Below are positions 1 to 6,628 of a stretch of DNA of 13,339 nucleotides, piece after piece. Below the pieces are notes generated by a model. That model worked only from the letters and a program-made list of their open reading frames with translations, was not told where the DNA came from and did no database searches. The stretch is from Pseudomonadota bacterium. GTDB taxonomy: Bacteria > Pseudomonadota > Gammaproteobacteria > Burkholderiales > Burkholderiaceae_F. Position 1 is the stretch's first letter. Each line of letters starts with the position of its first letter. The stretch covers positions 1 through 13,339 of the forward strand of contig JAEZVV010000140.1 in the NCBI GenBank assembly GCA_023443095.1, written 5' to 3'. Made by a program: the position numbers and the translations under genes.

Positions 1-420
1 CCCATCGCCACCCCGCCGCACCAGCCGGGATTTGCCAGCGAGTTCGGCGACCGGGTGATGCTGATGGCGCACGGCCAGGTGAAGTCGGCCCAGATCGCGC
101 TGAATCCGGGCGATCTCGGACCGGTAGACGTCCGGCTCGAACTGCGTGGCCAGGAAGCCAGCCTGGTGCTGAGCGCGCTTCACCCCGGCACCCGCGCCGC
201 GCTCGAAGACGCCCTGCCGCGGCTGCGCGAGATGTTCGCCGCGCAAGGCCTCGCCCTGGCCGACGCACAGGTCGACAGCGGTTCGCGCGACGGCTCGCAG
301 CAGGCGGACGAGGGCCAGCGACGCTCCGGCGATGGCGCTCCGTCCGGCCTCGCCGGCGCTGCCGGCGCCGCTCCGGCGACGGTCCAGCGGGCCCGCGGAC
401 TGGTCGACACTTTCGCCTGA
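1..420 (+). CDS. fliK: Flagellar hook-length control protein FliK, C-terminal part (5' end outside window)
   Basis: The gene is open from the first base of the window in frame 1 and ends with TGA at 418-420, so only the last 139 residues are visible. They match the C-terminal hook-length-control domain (Flg_hook). A stretch of the form A-L-x-P-x-x-L-G-x-V-x-V lies at about residues 35-47, followed by a second alternating stretch and a helix containing R..LE..LP.LR..F...GL. In known FliK proteins this domain contacts FlhB and switches the export apparatus from hook to filament substrates, while the N-terminal part acts as a ruler. After about residue 95 the tail is rich in Gly, Ala, Ser and Gln and looks disordered. 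The position just upstream of fliL fits the fliKLMNOPQR order seen in many proteobacteria. Confidence 0.85.
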   Translation, partial: PIATPPHQPGFASEFGDRVMLMAHGQVKSAQIALNPGDLGPVDVRLELRGQEASLVLSALHPGTRAALEDALPRLREMFAAQGLALADAQVDSGSRDGSQQADEGQRRSGDGAPSGLAGAAGAAPATVQRARGLVDTFA

Positions 421-433
421 AAACCCGGTCGCT

Positions 434-508
434 CGACAAGGTCGCCGACTTTTCCTCGCCTTATTGCTCGATCGCCCGCCCTCAAGCCGGCCGACAATCT
501 GCCGACTT
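434..508 (+). repeat. Short direct repeat in the fliK-fliL gap
   Basis: CGACAA followed by GCCGACTT occurs twice, at 434-451 (4-nt spacer) and 492-508 (3-nt spacer). Both copies lie in the 137-bp gap between fliK and fliL. They could be paired regulator sites or chance; the sequence alone does not decide. Confidence 0.4.
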
Positions 509-511
509 GAG
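481..511 (+). repeat. Imperfect inverted repeat upstream of fliL
   Basis: Arms CTCAAGCCGGC (481-491) and GCCGACTTGAG (501-511) pair with one mismatch around a 9-nt loop. No T-tract follows, so a classical intrinsic terminator behind fliK is unlikely. It could be an operator, an RNA stem-loop, or part of a promoter, since its arms coincide with the weak FliA-like match. Confidence 0.5.
482..508 (+). promoter_or_regulatory. Weak sigma-28 (FliA)-like promoter match before fliL
   Basis: TCAA at 482-485 and GCCGACTT at 501-508 are separated by exactly 15 nt. This is the spacing of the enterobacterial FliA consensus TAAA-N15-GCCGATAA. The match is 3 of 4 in the -35 and 5 of 8 in the -10. Flagellar context favours it, but the -10 end is poor and it overlaps an inverted repeat. 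Confidence 0.25.
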
Positions 512-513
512 TG

Positions 514-556
514 GGGATTCCCTCCCGACACACTGAGGTTTCCCCGCAGGAATCCC
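514..556 (+). promoter_or_regulatory. Inverted repeat enclosing the fliL ribosome-binding site
   Basis: GGGATTCC (514-521) and GGAATCCC (549-556) are perfect 8-nt reverse complements separated by 27 nt. The right arm contains the AGGA ribosome-binding core (548-551) and ends one base before the fliL ATG at 558. If the stem forms in mRNA, it would cover the fliL translation start. A control role is inference. Confidence 0.45.
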
Positions 557-557
557 G

Positions 558-1073
558 ATGGCAAAGAATCCGAGCCGAGCGCCCGACGCCCCCGCCGCCG
601 CTGCAGCAATACCCCCGCCCGCCCGTCCCTGGAAACGGATCGCGCTGATCGGCGCACTCGTTTTCGTACTGCTCGCGGGCGGCGGCGCCGCGCTGTGGTA
701 CTTCTTCGGCCCCGCCCCCGCCACCACGGCCGAGACCGAAGCCAAACGAACGAACAAACCACCGGTGTTCGTCGAACTTGATGTTTTCACGGTCAACCTG
801 CGCGACCGCGAAGCCGAACGCTTTCTGCAGACCAAGGTCGTGCTCGAAATGCGCGATGCGCCCACCGCCGAAGCGCTCAAAGCGCGCATGCCGGCGGTGC
901 GCAACGAGATGCTGCTGCTGCTCTCGGGCAAGACCCCCGAGGACGCGCTCACCCGCGAAGGCAAGGAAAAGCTGGCGGTCGAGCTGATCGCTGCGGCTTC
1001 GAAGCCGCTGGCCGGCACGCCCGCCGAAGGCGGGATCGAGAAGCTGCTGTTCTCGCACCTGATCGTCCAATAA
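558..1073 (+). CDS. fliL: Flagellar basal body-associated protein FliL
   Basis: This 171-residue protein has FliL architecture. A short cytoplasmic Pro/Ala-rich N-terminus ends in a basic WKR, followed by one membrane segment (about residues 28-50) and a periplasmic domain. That domain shows the family pattern of an F/Y-x-V-N-L strand (VFTVNL, 76-81), an LLLLSGKTPEDAL-type helix, and a C-terminus ending in a FIVQ-like LIVQ. FliL surrounds the stator units of the flagellar motor and modulates torque and swarming; it sits in the inner membrane near MotAB. The ATG at 558 is preceded by AGGA with a suitable spacing. It is followed by fliM after 9 bp, so the two are almost certainly co-transcribed. 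Confidence 0.92.
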   Translation: MAKNPSRAPDAPAAAAAIPPPARPWKRIALIGALVFVLLAGGGAALWYFFGPAPATTAETEAKRTNKPPVFVELDVFTVNLRDREAERFLQTKVVLEMRDAPTAEALKARMPAVRNEMLLLLSGKTPEDALTREGKEKLAVELIAAASKPLAGTPAEGGIEKLLFSHLIVQ

Positions 1074-1082
1074 GCCGCGTCC

Positions 1083-2090
1083 ATGGCCGAACACTTCCTG
1101 TCTCAGGACGAAGTCGATGCCCTGCTCGAAGGGGTCACCGGCGAGTCGCAGAAGCTGGAGCGGGAAGAACCCAGCGCCGGCATCCGCGACTACGACCTGG
1201 GCAGCCAGGAGCGCATCGTGCGCGGCCGCATGCCAACGCTCGAGGTGGTCAACGAGCGTTTCGCTCGCAACCTGCGGGTGGGCCTGTTCAACTTCATGCG
1301 GCGTTCGCCCGAGATTTCGGTCGGACCGGTGCGAGTAATCAAATATTCGGCCTTCCTGCGCGACATCGCGGTGCCGACCAACATCAACGTGGTGTCGGTG
1401 GCGCCGCTGCGCGGCTCGGGCCTGGTGATCTTCGATCCCAACCTGGTCTTCACGGTGATCGACAGCCTGTTCGGCGGCAACGGGCGCTTCCACACCCGGA
1501 TCGAAGGGCGCGACTTCTCGCCGACCGAGAGCCGGATCATCCAGCGCATGCTCGACCTCACGCTCACCGAATACGCCAAGGCGTGGGGCGGATTGTTCAA
1601 GTTCAAGTTCGCCTACCTGCGTTCGGAGATGCACACGCAGTTCGCCAACATCGCCACGCCCTCGGAGATCGTGGTCGCCACCACCTTCAACATCGAGATC
1701 GGCGACGGCGGCGGCGAAGCTCACGTGTGTTTTCCGTACTCCTCGCTCGAGCCGATCCGCGACATCCTGTATTCGTCGCTGCAGGGCGATGCGATCGAGC
1801 ACGACCACCGCTGGGTGCGGCTGCTGTCGCAGCAAGTGCAGTCGGCCGACGTGCAGCTGGTGGCCGAACTCGCCACCACCAACGCCACCGTGGGCGACCT
1901 GCTGCGGCTGCGAGCGGGCGACTTCATCGAGCTTCCGCTCAAGCAATCGATCCAGTGCAAAGTCGACAACGTGCCGGTGATGGACTGCCACTACGGCACC
2001 GTCAACGGCCGCTACGCCTTGCGTATCAACCAGCTGCTCAAACACTCGAGCTCCGGCGACAGCCCGGGCTCGACCGAGCCGAACTCCTGA
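1083..2090 (+). CDS. fliM: Flagellar motor switch protein FliM
   Basis: The 335-residue length is normal for FliM. The N-terminus carries the LSQDEVDALL motif (residues 6-15), the peptide that binds phosphorylated CheY. The middle domain contains the GGNG loop (131-134) that contacts FliG, in the usual context of a strand followed by a D-F-S-P-T-E helix start. The last ~70 residues form a SpoA/FliN-like domain (LRLRAGDFIELP and following) that pairs with FliN in the C-ring. The protein transmits the chemotaxis signal to change rotation direction. The ATG at 1083 has no strong ribosome-binding site, so translation may be coupled to fliL, which ends 9 bp upstream. No key motif is missing. Confidence 0.97.
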   Translation: MAEHFLSQDEVDALLEGVTGESQKLEREEPSAGIRDYDLGSQERIVRGRMPTLEVVNERFARNLRVGLFNFMRRSPEISVGPVRVIKYSAFLRDIAVPTNINVVSVAPLRGSGLVIFDPNLVFTVIDSLFGGNGRFHTRIEGRDFSPTESRIIQRMLDLTLTEYAKAWGGLFKFKFAYLRSEMHTQFANIATPSEIVVATTFNIEIGDGGGEAHVCFPYSSLEPIRDILYSSLQGDAIEHDHRWVRLLSQQVQSADVQLVAELATTNATVGDLLRLRAGDFIELPLKQSIQCKVDNVPVMDCHYGTVNGRYALRINQLLKHSSSGDSPGSTEPNS

Positions 2091-2100
2091 TTCCGAGCCC

Positions 2101-2493
2101 ATGAACACGACCAACGACCGCATCGACGACGATTGGGCCACCGCGCTCGCCGAACAGACCGGCGCCGACAACGCCAAACCGGCCAACATCTTCCAGAACT
2201 TCTCCCCGACCGGCTCGCCCGCGGGGGAAGGCGGCGATCTCGACCTGATCCTCGACATTCCGGTCACGCTCACGGTCGAGCTGGGCCGCACCAAGATCCC
2301 GATCAAACACATCATGCAACTGGCGCAAGGCTCGGTGATCGAACTCGACGCACTCGCCGGCGAACCGATGGACGTTCTGGTCAACGGCTGCCTGATCGCC
2401 CAGGGCGAGGTGGTGGTGGTCAACGAGAAGTTCGGCATCCGGCTGACCGACATCGTCACCCCCAGCGAGCGCATGCGCCGCCTGCACAAGTGA
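2101..2493 (+). CDS. fliN: Flagellar motor switch protein FliN
   Basis: This 130-residue protein has a short acidic, low-complexity N-terminus (to about residue 45) and a SpoA domain at about 50-126. The domain shows the family sequence features LDIPVTLTVELG, ELD.LAGEP.DV.VNG and GE.VVVNEKFGIR. FliN forms the bottom of the C-ring with FliM and also docks the FliH-FliI export ATPase complex. It starts 10 bp after fliM, and its stop codon shares one base with the fliO start (TGATG), which indicates coupled translation. The length and conserved residues are typical. Confidence 0.97.
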   Translation: MNTTNDRIDDDWATALAEQTGADNAKPANIFQNFSPTGSPAGEGGDLDLILDIPVTLTVELGRTKIPIKHIMQLAQGSVIELDALAGEPMDVLVNGCLIAQGEVVVVNEKFGIRLTDIVTPSERMRRLHK

Positions 2494-2906
2494 TGAGGCC
2501 CGCTTTCCCGGGCGGGCGCCTGGCGCTCGCCGCCTTGTTGGGGGTCGCCAGCCGCGGCTCGCTGGCCGCTCCGCCCCCGCCGGCGCCGGTCGAAGCGCCG
2601 GCGGTGCTGCCCATGATCATCGCGCTGGTTTTCGTGCTCGCCCTGATCCCGGCCGCGGTCTGGCTGCTCAAGCGCCTGGGCGCCGGCCAGGCCAGCGGAA
2701 CCGCCGGGCTGAAAGTGGTGGGTTCGCTCTCGCTCGGCGCGCGCGAGCGACTGGTGCTGGTCGACGACGGTCGCGAGCTGATCTTGCTCGGGGTCACGGC
2801 GCAGTCGATCAACCGCATCGGCACCCAGCCGCGGCGCGAACCGCCGCCTGCGGCCGCAGGCTTCGGCGACCTGCTCAAATCCAAGCTCGACCGGCATGCG
2901 GGCTGA
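2493..2906 (+). CDS. fliO: Flagellar biosynthetic protein FliO
   Basis: The 137-residue product has a signal-peptide-like hydrophobic N-terminus (to about residue 26, ending S-L-A-A), a Pro/Ala linker and one strong membrane segment (about 39-58). A cytoplasmic domain follows with the FliO pattern of GLKVVGSLSLGARERLVLV and a LLGVTAQSIN-like end. FliO assists assembly of the FliP ring of the export gate. The start was chosen at the ATG that overlaps the fliN stop by one base; an upstream extension in this frame would run through fliN and is not credible. Its 3' end overlaps fliP by 11 bp. FliO is poorly conserved in general, so the name rests on both domain pattern and position. Confidence 0.9.
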   Translation: MRPAFPGGRLALAALLGVASRGSLAAPPPPAPVEAPAVLPMIIALVFVLALIPAAVWLLKRLGAGQASGTAGLKVVGSLSLGARERLVLVDDGRELILLGVTAQSINRIGTQPRREPPPAAAGFGDLLKSKLDRHAG

Positions 2907-3663
2907 GCGAGTTTGGCGCTGGGCACTGGCGGCCTTGCCGCTGCTGCTTCTGGCGGGCGGCGCGGCCGCGCAGGGCAGCCCGCTGACGATTTCGAGCAGC
3001 CCGGCTGCGGGCGGCGGCACCACGTATTCGGTGCCGATCCAGACCCTGCTGTTTTTCTCGCTGCTCTCCTTCCTGCCGGCGATCCTTCTGATGATGACGA
3101 GTTTCACCCGCATCATCATCGTCTTCTCGCTGCTGCGGATGGCGCTCGGCACGCAGTCGACGCCCCCCAACCAGGTTCTGGTCGGGCTCGCTCTGTTCCT
3201 CACCTTCTTCATCATGGCGCCGACTGCGGAGCGGGTGTACGAGACCGCTTACAAGCCCTACGCCGAGCAGAAGATGAACTTCGAGCAGGCCATGAGTCAG
3301 GGCAGCGGGCCCTTGCGCGAGTTCATGCTCAAACACACCCGCAGCAACGACCTCGAACTGTTCAGCCGCCTCGCCCGGCTGGAGGAAAAAGGCCAGCAGG
3401 TCGAACGCGCCCAGGACCTGCCGCTGCGGGTGGTGGTGCCGGCCTTCGTGACCTCGGAGCTGAAGACCGCGTTCCAGATCGGTTTCATGGTCTTCATCCC
3501 CTTTCTGATCATCGACATGGTGGTGGCCAGCGTCCTGATGGCGATGGGCATGATGATGCTGTCGCCGGTCCTGGTGGCCCTGCCTTTTAAACTGATGCTG
3601 TTTGTGCTGGCCGACGGCTGGAGCCTATTGATCGGCTCGCTGGTGGCCAGCTTCCAGGTGTGA
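2896..3663 (+). CDS. fliP: Flagellar export gate protein FliP
   Basis: This 255-residue protein has a cleavable-type signal peptide (about 1-25, ending GAAAQ), as is usual for FliP, then membrane segments at about 48-66, 68-110, 193-222 and 230-252. The family signature is present: PAFVTSELKTAFQIGF (182-197) followed by VVASVLMAMGMMM. FliP forms the pentameric core of the flagellar type III export gate with FliQ and FliR in the inner membrane. The start at 2896 lies within the end of fliO, showing tight coupling. Unlike in the common layout, fliQ does not follow directly: a YbaK-like gene starts 7 bp after the fliP stop. Confidence 0.97.
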   Translation: MRAERVWRWALAALPLLLLAGGAAAQGSPLTISSSPAAGGGTTYSVPIQTLLFFSLLSFLPAILLMMTSFTRIIIVFSLLRMALGTQSTPPNQVLVGLALFLTFFIMAPTAERVYETAYKPYAEQKMNFEQAMSQGSGPLREFMLKHTRSNDLELFSRLARLEEKGQQVERAQDLPLRVVVPAFVTSELKTAFQIGFMVFIPFLIIDMVVASVLMAMGMMMLSPVLVALPFKLMLFVLADGWSLLIGSLVASFQV

Positions 3664-3670
3664 GGGGCTT

Positions 3671-4174
3671 GTGATCGACGATGTATTTGGCAAGCTGAAG
3701 GCCCGGCTCGACGCCGGCGGCGCGTCTTACCGGGTGGTCGAACATCCGGCTGCGGGCCGCTCGGAAGAGGTGGCCAAGATCCGCGGCACCGTGCTGGGCC
3801 AGGGCGCCAAGGCGCTGGTCTGCCACGTCAAGGGCCACGGCGTGAAGCTCCATGTGCTGGCGGTGCTGCCGGCCGACCAGCAGGCCGACCTCGGCCGGCT
3901 CGCGCAAGCGCTGGGCGGCAGCCGCGCCTCGCTCGCCAGCCCCGACGAGGTCACCGAACTGACCGGTTGCGTGTTCGGCGCGATTCCGCCGCTGAGCTTT
4001 CACCCTGAACTCAAACTCGTGGCCGACCCGCTGCTGTTCGAGCGCTACGACGAACTCGCCTTCAATGCTGGCACGCTGACGCGCTCGATCATCCTCAGGA
4101 CCGAGGATTACCGCCGCATCGTCGCGCCGGCCACGGTCTCCTTCCTCCGCCTCGCGGCCGAGGTGGTCAAGTGA
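3671..4174 (+). CDS. YbaK/YeaK-type aminoacyl-tRNA deacylase domain protein inside the flagellar operon
   Basis: The 167-residue protein is soluble and matches the YbaK/ProX-like fold. It has an N-terminal helix and a Y-R-V-V-E-H-P strand (20-26), a G-Q-G-A-K-A-L-V segment with the conserved Lys (46), a GAIPP loop (103-107), and a late F-N-A-G (131-134) followed by a strand and D-Y-R-R. Characterised members (YbaK, ProX, PrdX) hydrolyse mischarged aminoacyl-tRNAs in trans; the SFHPEL (109-114) and FNAG surroundings resemble the E. coli YeaK type. The GTG start is preceded by GAGGGG, and no in-frame ATG lies nearby. It begins 7 bp after fliP, and its TGA overlaps the fliQ GTG (GTGA), so it is translated with the export-gate genes. 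Substrate is unknown, and any link to motility is inference from position. Confidence 0.85.
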   Translation: MIDDVFGKLKARLDAGGASYRVVEHPAAGRSEEVAKIRGTVLGQGAKALVCHVKGHGVKLHVLAVLPADQQADLGRLAQALGGSRASLASPDEVTELTGCVFGAIPPLSFHPELKLVADPLLFERYDELAFNAGTLTRSIILRTEDYRRIVAPATVSFLRLAAEVVK

Positions 4175-4440
4175 CTCCGCAAAGCGTCATCACCCTCGGC
4201 CAGCAGGCACTGCTGATGATGGTCCTGCTCGCCGCGCCGATGCTGGTGACGGCGCTGGTGATCGGCCTGCTGGTCTCGATCCTGCAGGCGGCGACCCAGA
4301 TCAACGAAATGACGCTTTCCTTCATTCCCAAGCTGCTCGGGATCGTGGTGGCGCTGGTGGTCGCCGGACCGTGGCTGATCACGTATTTCACCGACTACGT
4401 GCGGCGGCTGTTCGAGTCGATTCCCGGGGCGATCGGCTGA
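4171..4440 (+). CDS. fliQ: Flagellar export gate protein FliQ
   Basis: This 89-residue protein has two membrane segments (about 14-38 and 52-74). The loop between them contains the conserved LQAATQINEMTL..IPK pattern typical of FliQ. It assembles with FliP and FliR in the flagellar export gate. The GTG start overlaps the stop of the YbaK-like gene by 4 nt and is preceded by GAGGTGG with a 4-nt gap, which supports this start and coupled translation. The length is exactly that expected for the family. Confidence 0.96.
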   Translation: MTPQSVITLGQQALLMMVLLAAPMLVTALVIGLLVSILQAATQINEMTLSFIPKLLGIVVALVVAGPWLITYFTDYVRRLFESIPGAIG

Positions 4441-4462
4441 GCTGCGCTCAGTTGACGGCCGC

Positions 4463-5224
4463 ATGATCACGTTCACCGAAGCCCAGCTCGCGGCCGGGTG
4501 GACCGCAATCTTCTGGCCGCTGGTGCGGGTGCTGGCGCTGATGTCGGTGGCGCCTGTGTTTTCTCACCGGGCGATCCCGGTACGGCTCAAGCTCGCGCTG
4601 GGAATCGCCATCGTTCTGGTGCTGGTGCCGGTCCTGCCCGCCACGCCTGCCACCGACGCGATGTCGGCCAACGGGATCGCGATGCTGGTCGCCAACATCG
4701 GGGTCGGGGTAACTCTCGGCTTCACCGTGCGGCTCGTGTTTGCCGCGATCGAGATGGCGGGCGAGGCAATCGGCCTGCAGATGGGGCTGTCGTTCGGCGC
4801 CTTCTTCAACCCCGCCGCCGGCAGCAACTCGAACTCGGTGGCGAGTTTCCTCGGCACCCTCGCGCTCCTGCTGTTTCTCACGATCGACGGCCACTTGATG
4901 CTGGTGCACGCCGTGGCCGAGAGCTTCCGCGTCTTTCCCGTGAGCGGCGGGCTCGCGCTCGACAGTTATCGCCAGGTCGCCCTGATGGGGGCCCAGGTTT
5001 TTTCCCTCGGTCTGTCGATCGCCCTACCCTTCGTCGCGGTGAGCCTGCTGGTCAACGTGGTGCTGGGCGTGATGGCGCGCATCGCGCCGCAGTTCAACAT
5101 CTTTGCAGTCGGCTTCCCGCTCACCATCCTGGTCGGTCTGTCGACCCTGACCATGATCCTGCCCTACATCGAGCCGCCGCTGCGCGCCGCGCTCGAGCAG
5201 GCGCTCGCGCTCTGGGTCAGTTAA
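4463..5224 (+). CDS. fliR: Flagellar export gate protein FliR
   Basis: The 253-residue product is almost entirely membrane-embedded, with about six hydrophobic segments. It shows FliR features: an early R-V-x-A-L-M-S-V-A-P-V-F segment (22-33), a cytoplasmic A-I-E-M-A-G-E-x-I-G-L-Q-M-G-L stretch in the middle, and a late A-P-Q-F-N-I-F-A-V-G-F-P region. FliR is the single-copy subunit that closes the FliP5-FliQ4-FliR1 export gate. The ATG at 4463 lies 22 bp after fliQ, without a strong ribosome-binding site. It is the last recognisable flagellar gene here; flhB does not follow. The next gene, 57 bp downstream, is unrelated to flagella as far as can be seen. Confidence 0.96.
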   Translation: MITFTEAQLAAGWTAIFWPLVRVLALMSVAPVFSHRAIPVRLKLALGIAIVLVLVPVLPATPATDAMSANGIAMLVANIGVGVTLGFTVRLVFAAIEMAGEAIGLQMGLSFGAFFNPAAGSNSNSVASFLGTLALLLFLTIDGHLMLVHAVAESFRVFPVSGGLALDSYRQVALMGAQVFSLGLSIALPFVAVSLLVNVVLGVMARIAPQFNIFAVGFPLTILVGLSTLTMILPYIEPPLRAALEQALALWVS

Positions 5225-5234
5225 GCGGTTTGCA

Positions 5235-5252
5235 CCGCGGCGGGGGCCGCGG
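5235..5252 (+). other. GC-rich hairpin after fliR
   Basis: CCGCGGC and GCCGCGG are perfect 7-bp arms around a GGGG loop, 10 bp after the fliR stop. No run of T follows, so it is not a textbook terminator. It could mark or attenuate the end of the flagellar operon. Confidence 0.4.
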
Positions 5253-5281
5253 CGACAATCTGCACCTGGTCCGGTGGCCCC

Positions 5282-5956
5282 ATGAACTCGATCCCGCTTG
5301 ATCTCGCCATTCCCGGCTGGCTGGTGCTCGCCGCCCTGGTGCTGGCCGCCGCGCGCGAACTGCGTGCGAGTCCGGCGCCCTTCCTGCCGGCCGGCGCCAA
5401 CCAGCATCTGTGGCTGGGCACCATCGTGATGCTCGCCTTTGTGTGGTCGCTGCGCGTGCGTGCCTTGCCGGGACTGGAAGTGGGGCTCTGGTTCGGCCCG
5501 CTCGTGACCCTGATTTTCGGCCGCACCCGCGCCTTCCTGGCACTGCTCGCCGCGCTGGTGATCGACACCGGGCTCGGCCCCGAACCCTGGCTAAGCTTCG
5601 GTTTCAACGCCCTCCTGCTGGCCGCGCTGCCGGTCGCCCTCACCGCGGGCGGGCAGGCCTTGCTGGCACGCTGGCTGCCGCGCAACGTGTTTGTTTTCAT
5701 GATCGGCAACGGCTTGTTCGTGGTGTTTGCCGCCACGGCGCTCACGGCGCTGGTGGACATCGCCATGGCCGTGGCCCTGGCCCCGGCCGGCAGCGATATG
5801 CAGGCGGGCGACGCGGCAGCGTATGCCCTGCTGCTGGCCTGGGGCGAGGCGCTGATCTCGGGCATGGTGTTTTCGGCCTTGGTGATCTACCGCCCGGCGC
5901 TGGTGCTGAGCTACGACCAGGACCGCTACCTGCCGCGCCGCGGCGGCCGGCCTTGA
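5282..5956 (+). CDS. CbiM/COG3235-like predicted integral membrane protein (energy-coupling-factor permease type)
   Basis: This 224-residue protein has about six membrane segments. Conserved-looking features are a G-L-W-F-G-P-L-V-T-L-I-F-G-R stretch (68-81), a G-F-N-A-L-L-L-A-A-L-P block (107-117), and a C-terminal W-G-E-A-L-I-S-G-M segment followed by V-I-Y-R-P and Y-D-Q-D-R-Y-L (211-217). These resemble the predicted membrane proteins grouped as COG3235 and annotated as energy-coupling-factor permeases related to CbiM. The N-terminal Met-His motif used for metal binding in true CbiM is absent. No ATPase or T-component gene is adjacent, so a transport role is uncertain. No cobalamin riboswitch is visible in the 57-bp upstream gap. 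It may be read through from fliR. Confidence 0.7.
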   Translation: MNSIPLDLAIPGWLVLAALVLAAARELRASPAPFLPAGANQHLWLGTIVMLAFVWSLRVRALPGLEVGLWFGPLVTLIFGRTRAFLALLAALVIDTGLGPEPWLSFGFNALLLAALPVALTAGGQALLARWLPRNVFVFMIGNGLFVVFAATALTALVDIAMAVALAPAGSDMQAGDAAAYALLLAWGEALISGMVFSALVIYRPALVLSYDQDRYLPRRGGRP

Positions 5957-5979
5957 ACCACCTCAATAAGCCGCCTCAA

Positions 5980-5985
5980 TACAAT
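5980..5985 (+). promoter_or_regulatory. Likely -10 box (TACAAT) for the DUF2721-like gene
   Basis: TACAAT lies just behind the previous gene and about 74 nt before the chosen ATG at 6059. A TTGAAC at 5953-5958 is 21 nt away, too far for an ideal -35. If transcription starts near 5992, the upstream in-frame ATG at 5987 cannot be used. Confidence 0.4.
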
Positions 5986-6058
5986 AATGTCGCCCCGTCA
6001 GGCGCCGTGCGCCGACTGCGCGTCCCCAAGCGTCTCCTGGCCGGGCAAGGACTGTCCC

Positions 6059-6487
6059 ATGATCATCGAATTCAACTCGACTCTCGCCGCGGCACTTACG
6101 CCGATCACACTCATCTCCGGTGTCGGCCTGCTCCTGCTGTCGATGACCAACCGCTACAACCACGCCACCGACCGCGTGCGGCAGCTGCTGCGCGAACGGA
6201 CCGCGATCGCGCCCGCGCAAGACCCCCTGCTCGAGCAGGCGATCACCCTCATCTTCAAACGCGCCGGCCTGCTCAAAAACGCGATCCTCTGCGTTGCGAT
6301 CTCGGCCGCGCTCTCCGGCGCGCTGGTGTTGATCACCGTGATCGAAGGCCTGGCGGGCGTGACCCTGCCCGCTGCCAAGGCCGTCATGCTGGTGAGCGCG
6401 GTCGGGCTGATCGTCGCCTCGACCGTGTATTTCGTGCTGGAAGTCTCGAGTTCGCTCAAGGCGCTGGGGATCAGCGTCAATCACTGA
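6059..6487 (+). CDS. DUF2721-like small membrane protein
   Basis: This 142-residue protein begins with a short polar stretch. A membrane segment at about 10-28 (L-T-P-I-T-L-I-S-G-V-G-L-L-L-L-S-M-T) runs into N-R-Y-N-H-A-T-D-R-V-R-Q-L, the basic motif typical of DUF2721 proteins. A soluble linker and two further membrane segments (about 72-94 and 103-125) follow. The function of the family is unknown. The ATG at 6059 was preferred over the in-frame ATG at 5987. AAGGA at 6047-6051 sits 7 nt before it, the protein then begins at the conserved region, and a -10 box overlaps the upstream start. It is probably transcribed separately from the preceding gene. Confidence 0.8.
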   Translation: MIIEFNSTLAAALTPITLISGVGLLLLSMTNRYNHATDRVRQLLRERTAIAPAQDPLLEQAITLIFKRAGLLKNAILCVAISAALSGALVLITVIEGLAGVTLPAAKAVMLVSAVGLIVASTVYFVLEVSSSLKALGISVNH

Positions 6488-6504
6488 GCGCCTCTTGCCG
6501 GCGC

Positions 6505-6533
6505 CGACGCGACGAACAACGGCGTTGGCGTCG
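6505..6533. other. Stem-loop just after the DUF2721-like gene
   Basis: CGACGC (6505-6510) pairs with GCGTCG (6528-6533), and CAAC pairs with GTTG inside, with a 6-nt bulge. It starts 18 nt after the stop codon between two converging genes. It has no T-tract, so termination is only possible, not shown. Confidence 0.3.
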
Positions 6534-6577
6534 AGCGATTCAGCCGTCGCTGCCGCGGGGTGCGCTACGCCAGCAGA

Positions 6578-6607
6578 AGCGATCCGGGGACCGGGCCCCT
6601 TCTCGCT
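6578..6607. terminator. Possible bidirectional terminator hairpin between converging genes
   Basis: AGCGA (6578-6582) pairs with TCGCT (6603-6607), and GGGG pairs with CCCC inside, with a 3x3 internal loop. It lies in the 141-bp convergent gap, 21 nt from the lipoprotein stop. A strong U-tract is absent on both strands. Confidence 0.3.
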
Positions 6608-6628
6608 TTGCCGGCGCCAAACCGATTA

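Noticed and set aside
180..3215. A 1011-codon open frame on the minus strand opposite fliK to fliP
   Set aside because: It is antisense to six well-supported flagellar genes, and its translation is a low-complexity mix of Arg, Gln, His, Gly and Asp. High GC with strong third-position bias removes stop codons from the antisense frames.
5225..5281. Possible cobalamin riboswitch before the CbiM-like gene
   Set aside because: The 57-bp gap is far too short for a cobalamin aptamer and shows no B12-box-like sequence.
5987..6058. Upstream ATG giving a 24-residue extension of the DUF2721-like protein
   Set aside because: It overlaps the expected transcription start behind the TACAAT box and lacks a ribosome-binding site, whereas 6059 has AAGGA at good spacing.
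6494..6618. 11-bp direct repeat TTGCCGGCGCC at 6494-6504 and 6608-6618
   Set aside because: It is built around the common GGCGCC palindrome in GC-rich DNA. There is no mobile element or attachment-site context around it.
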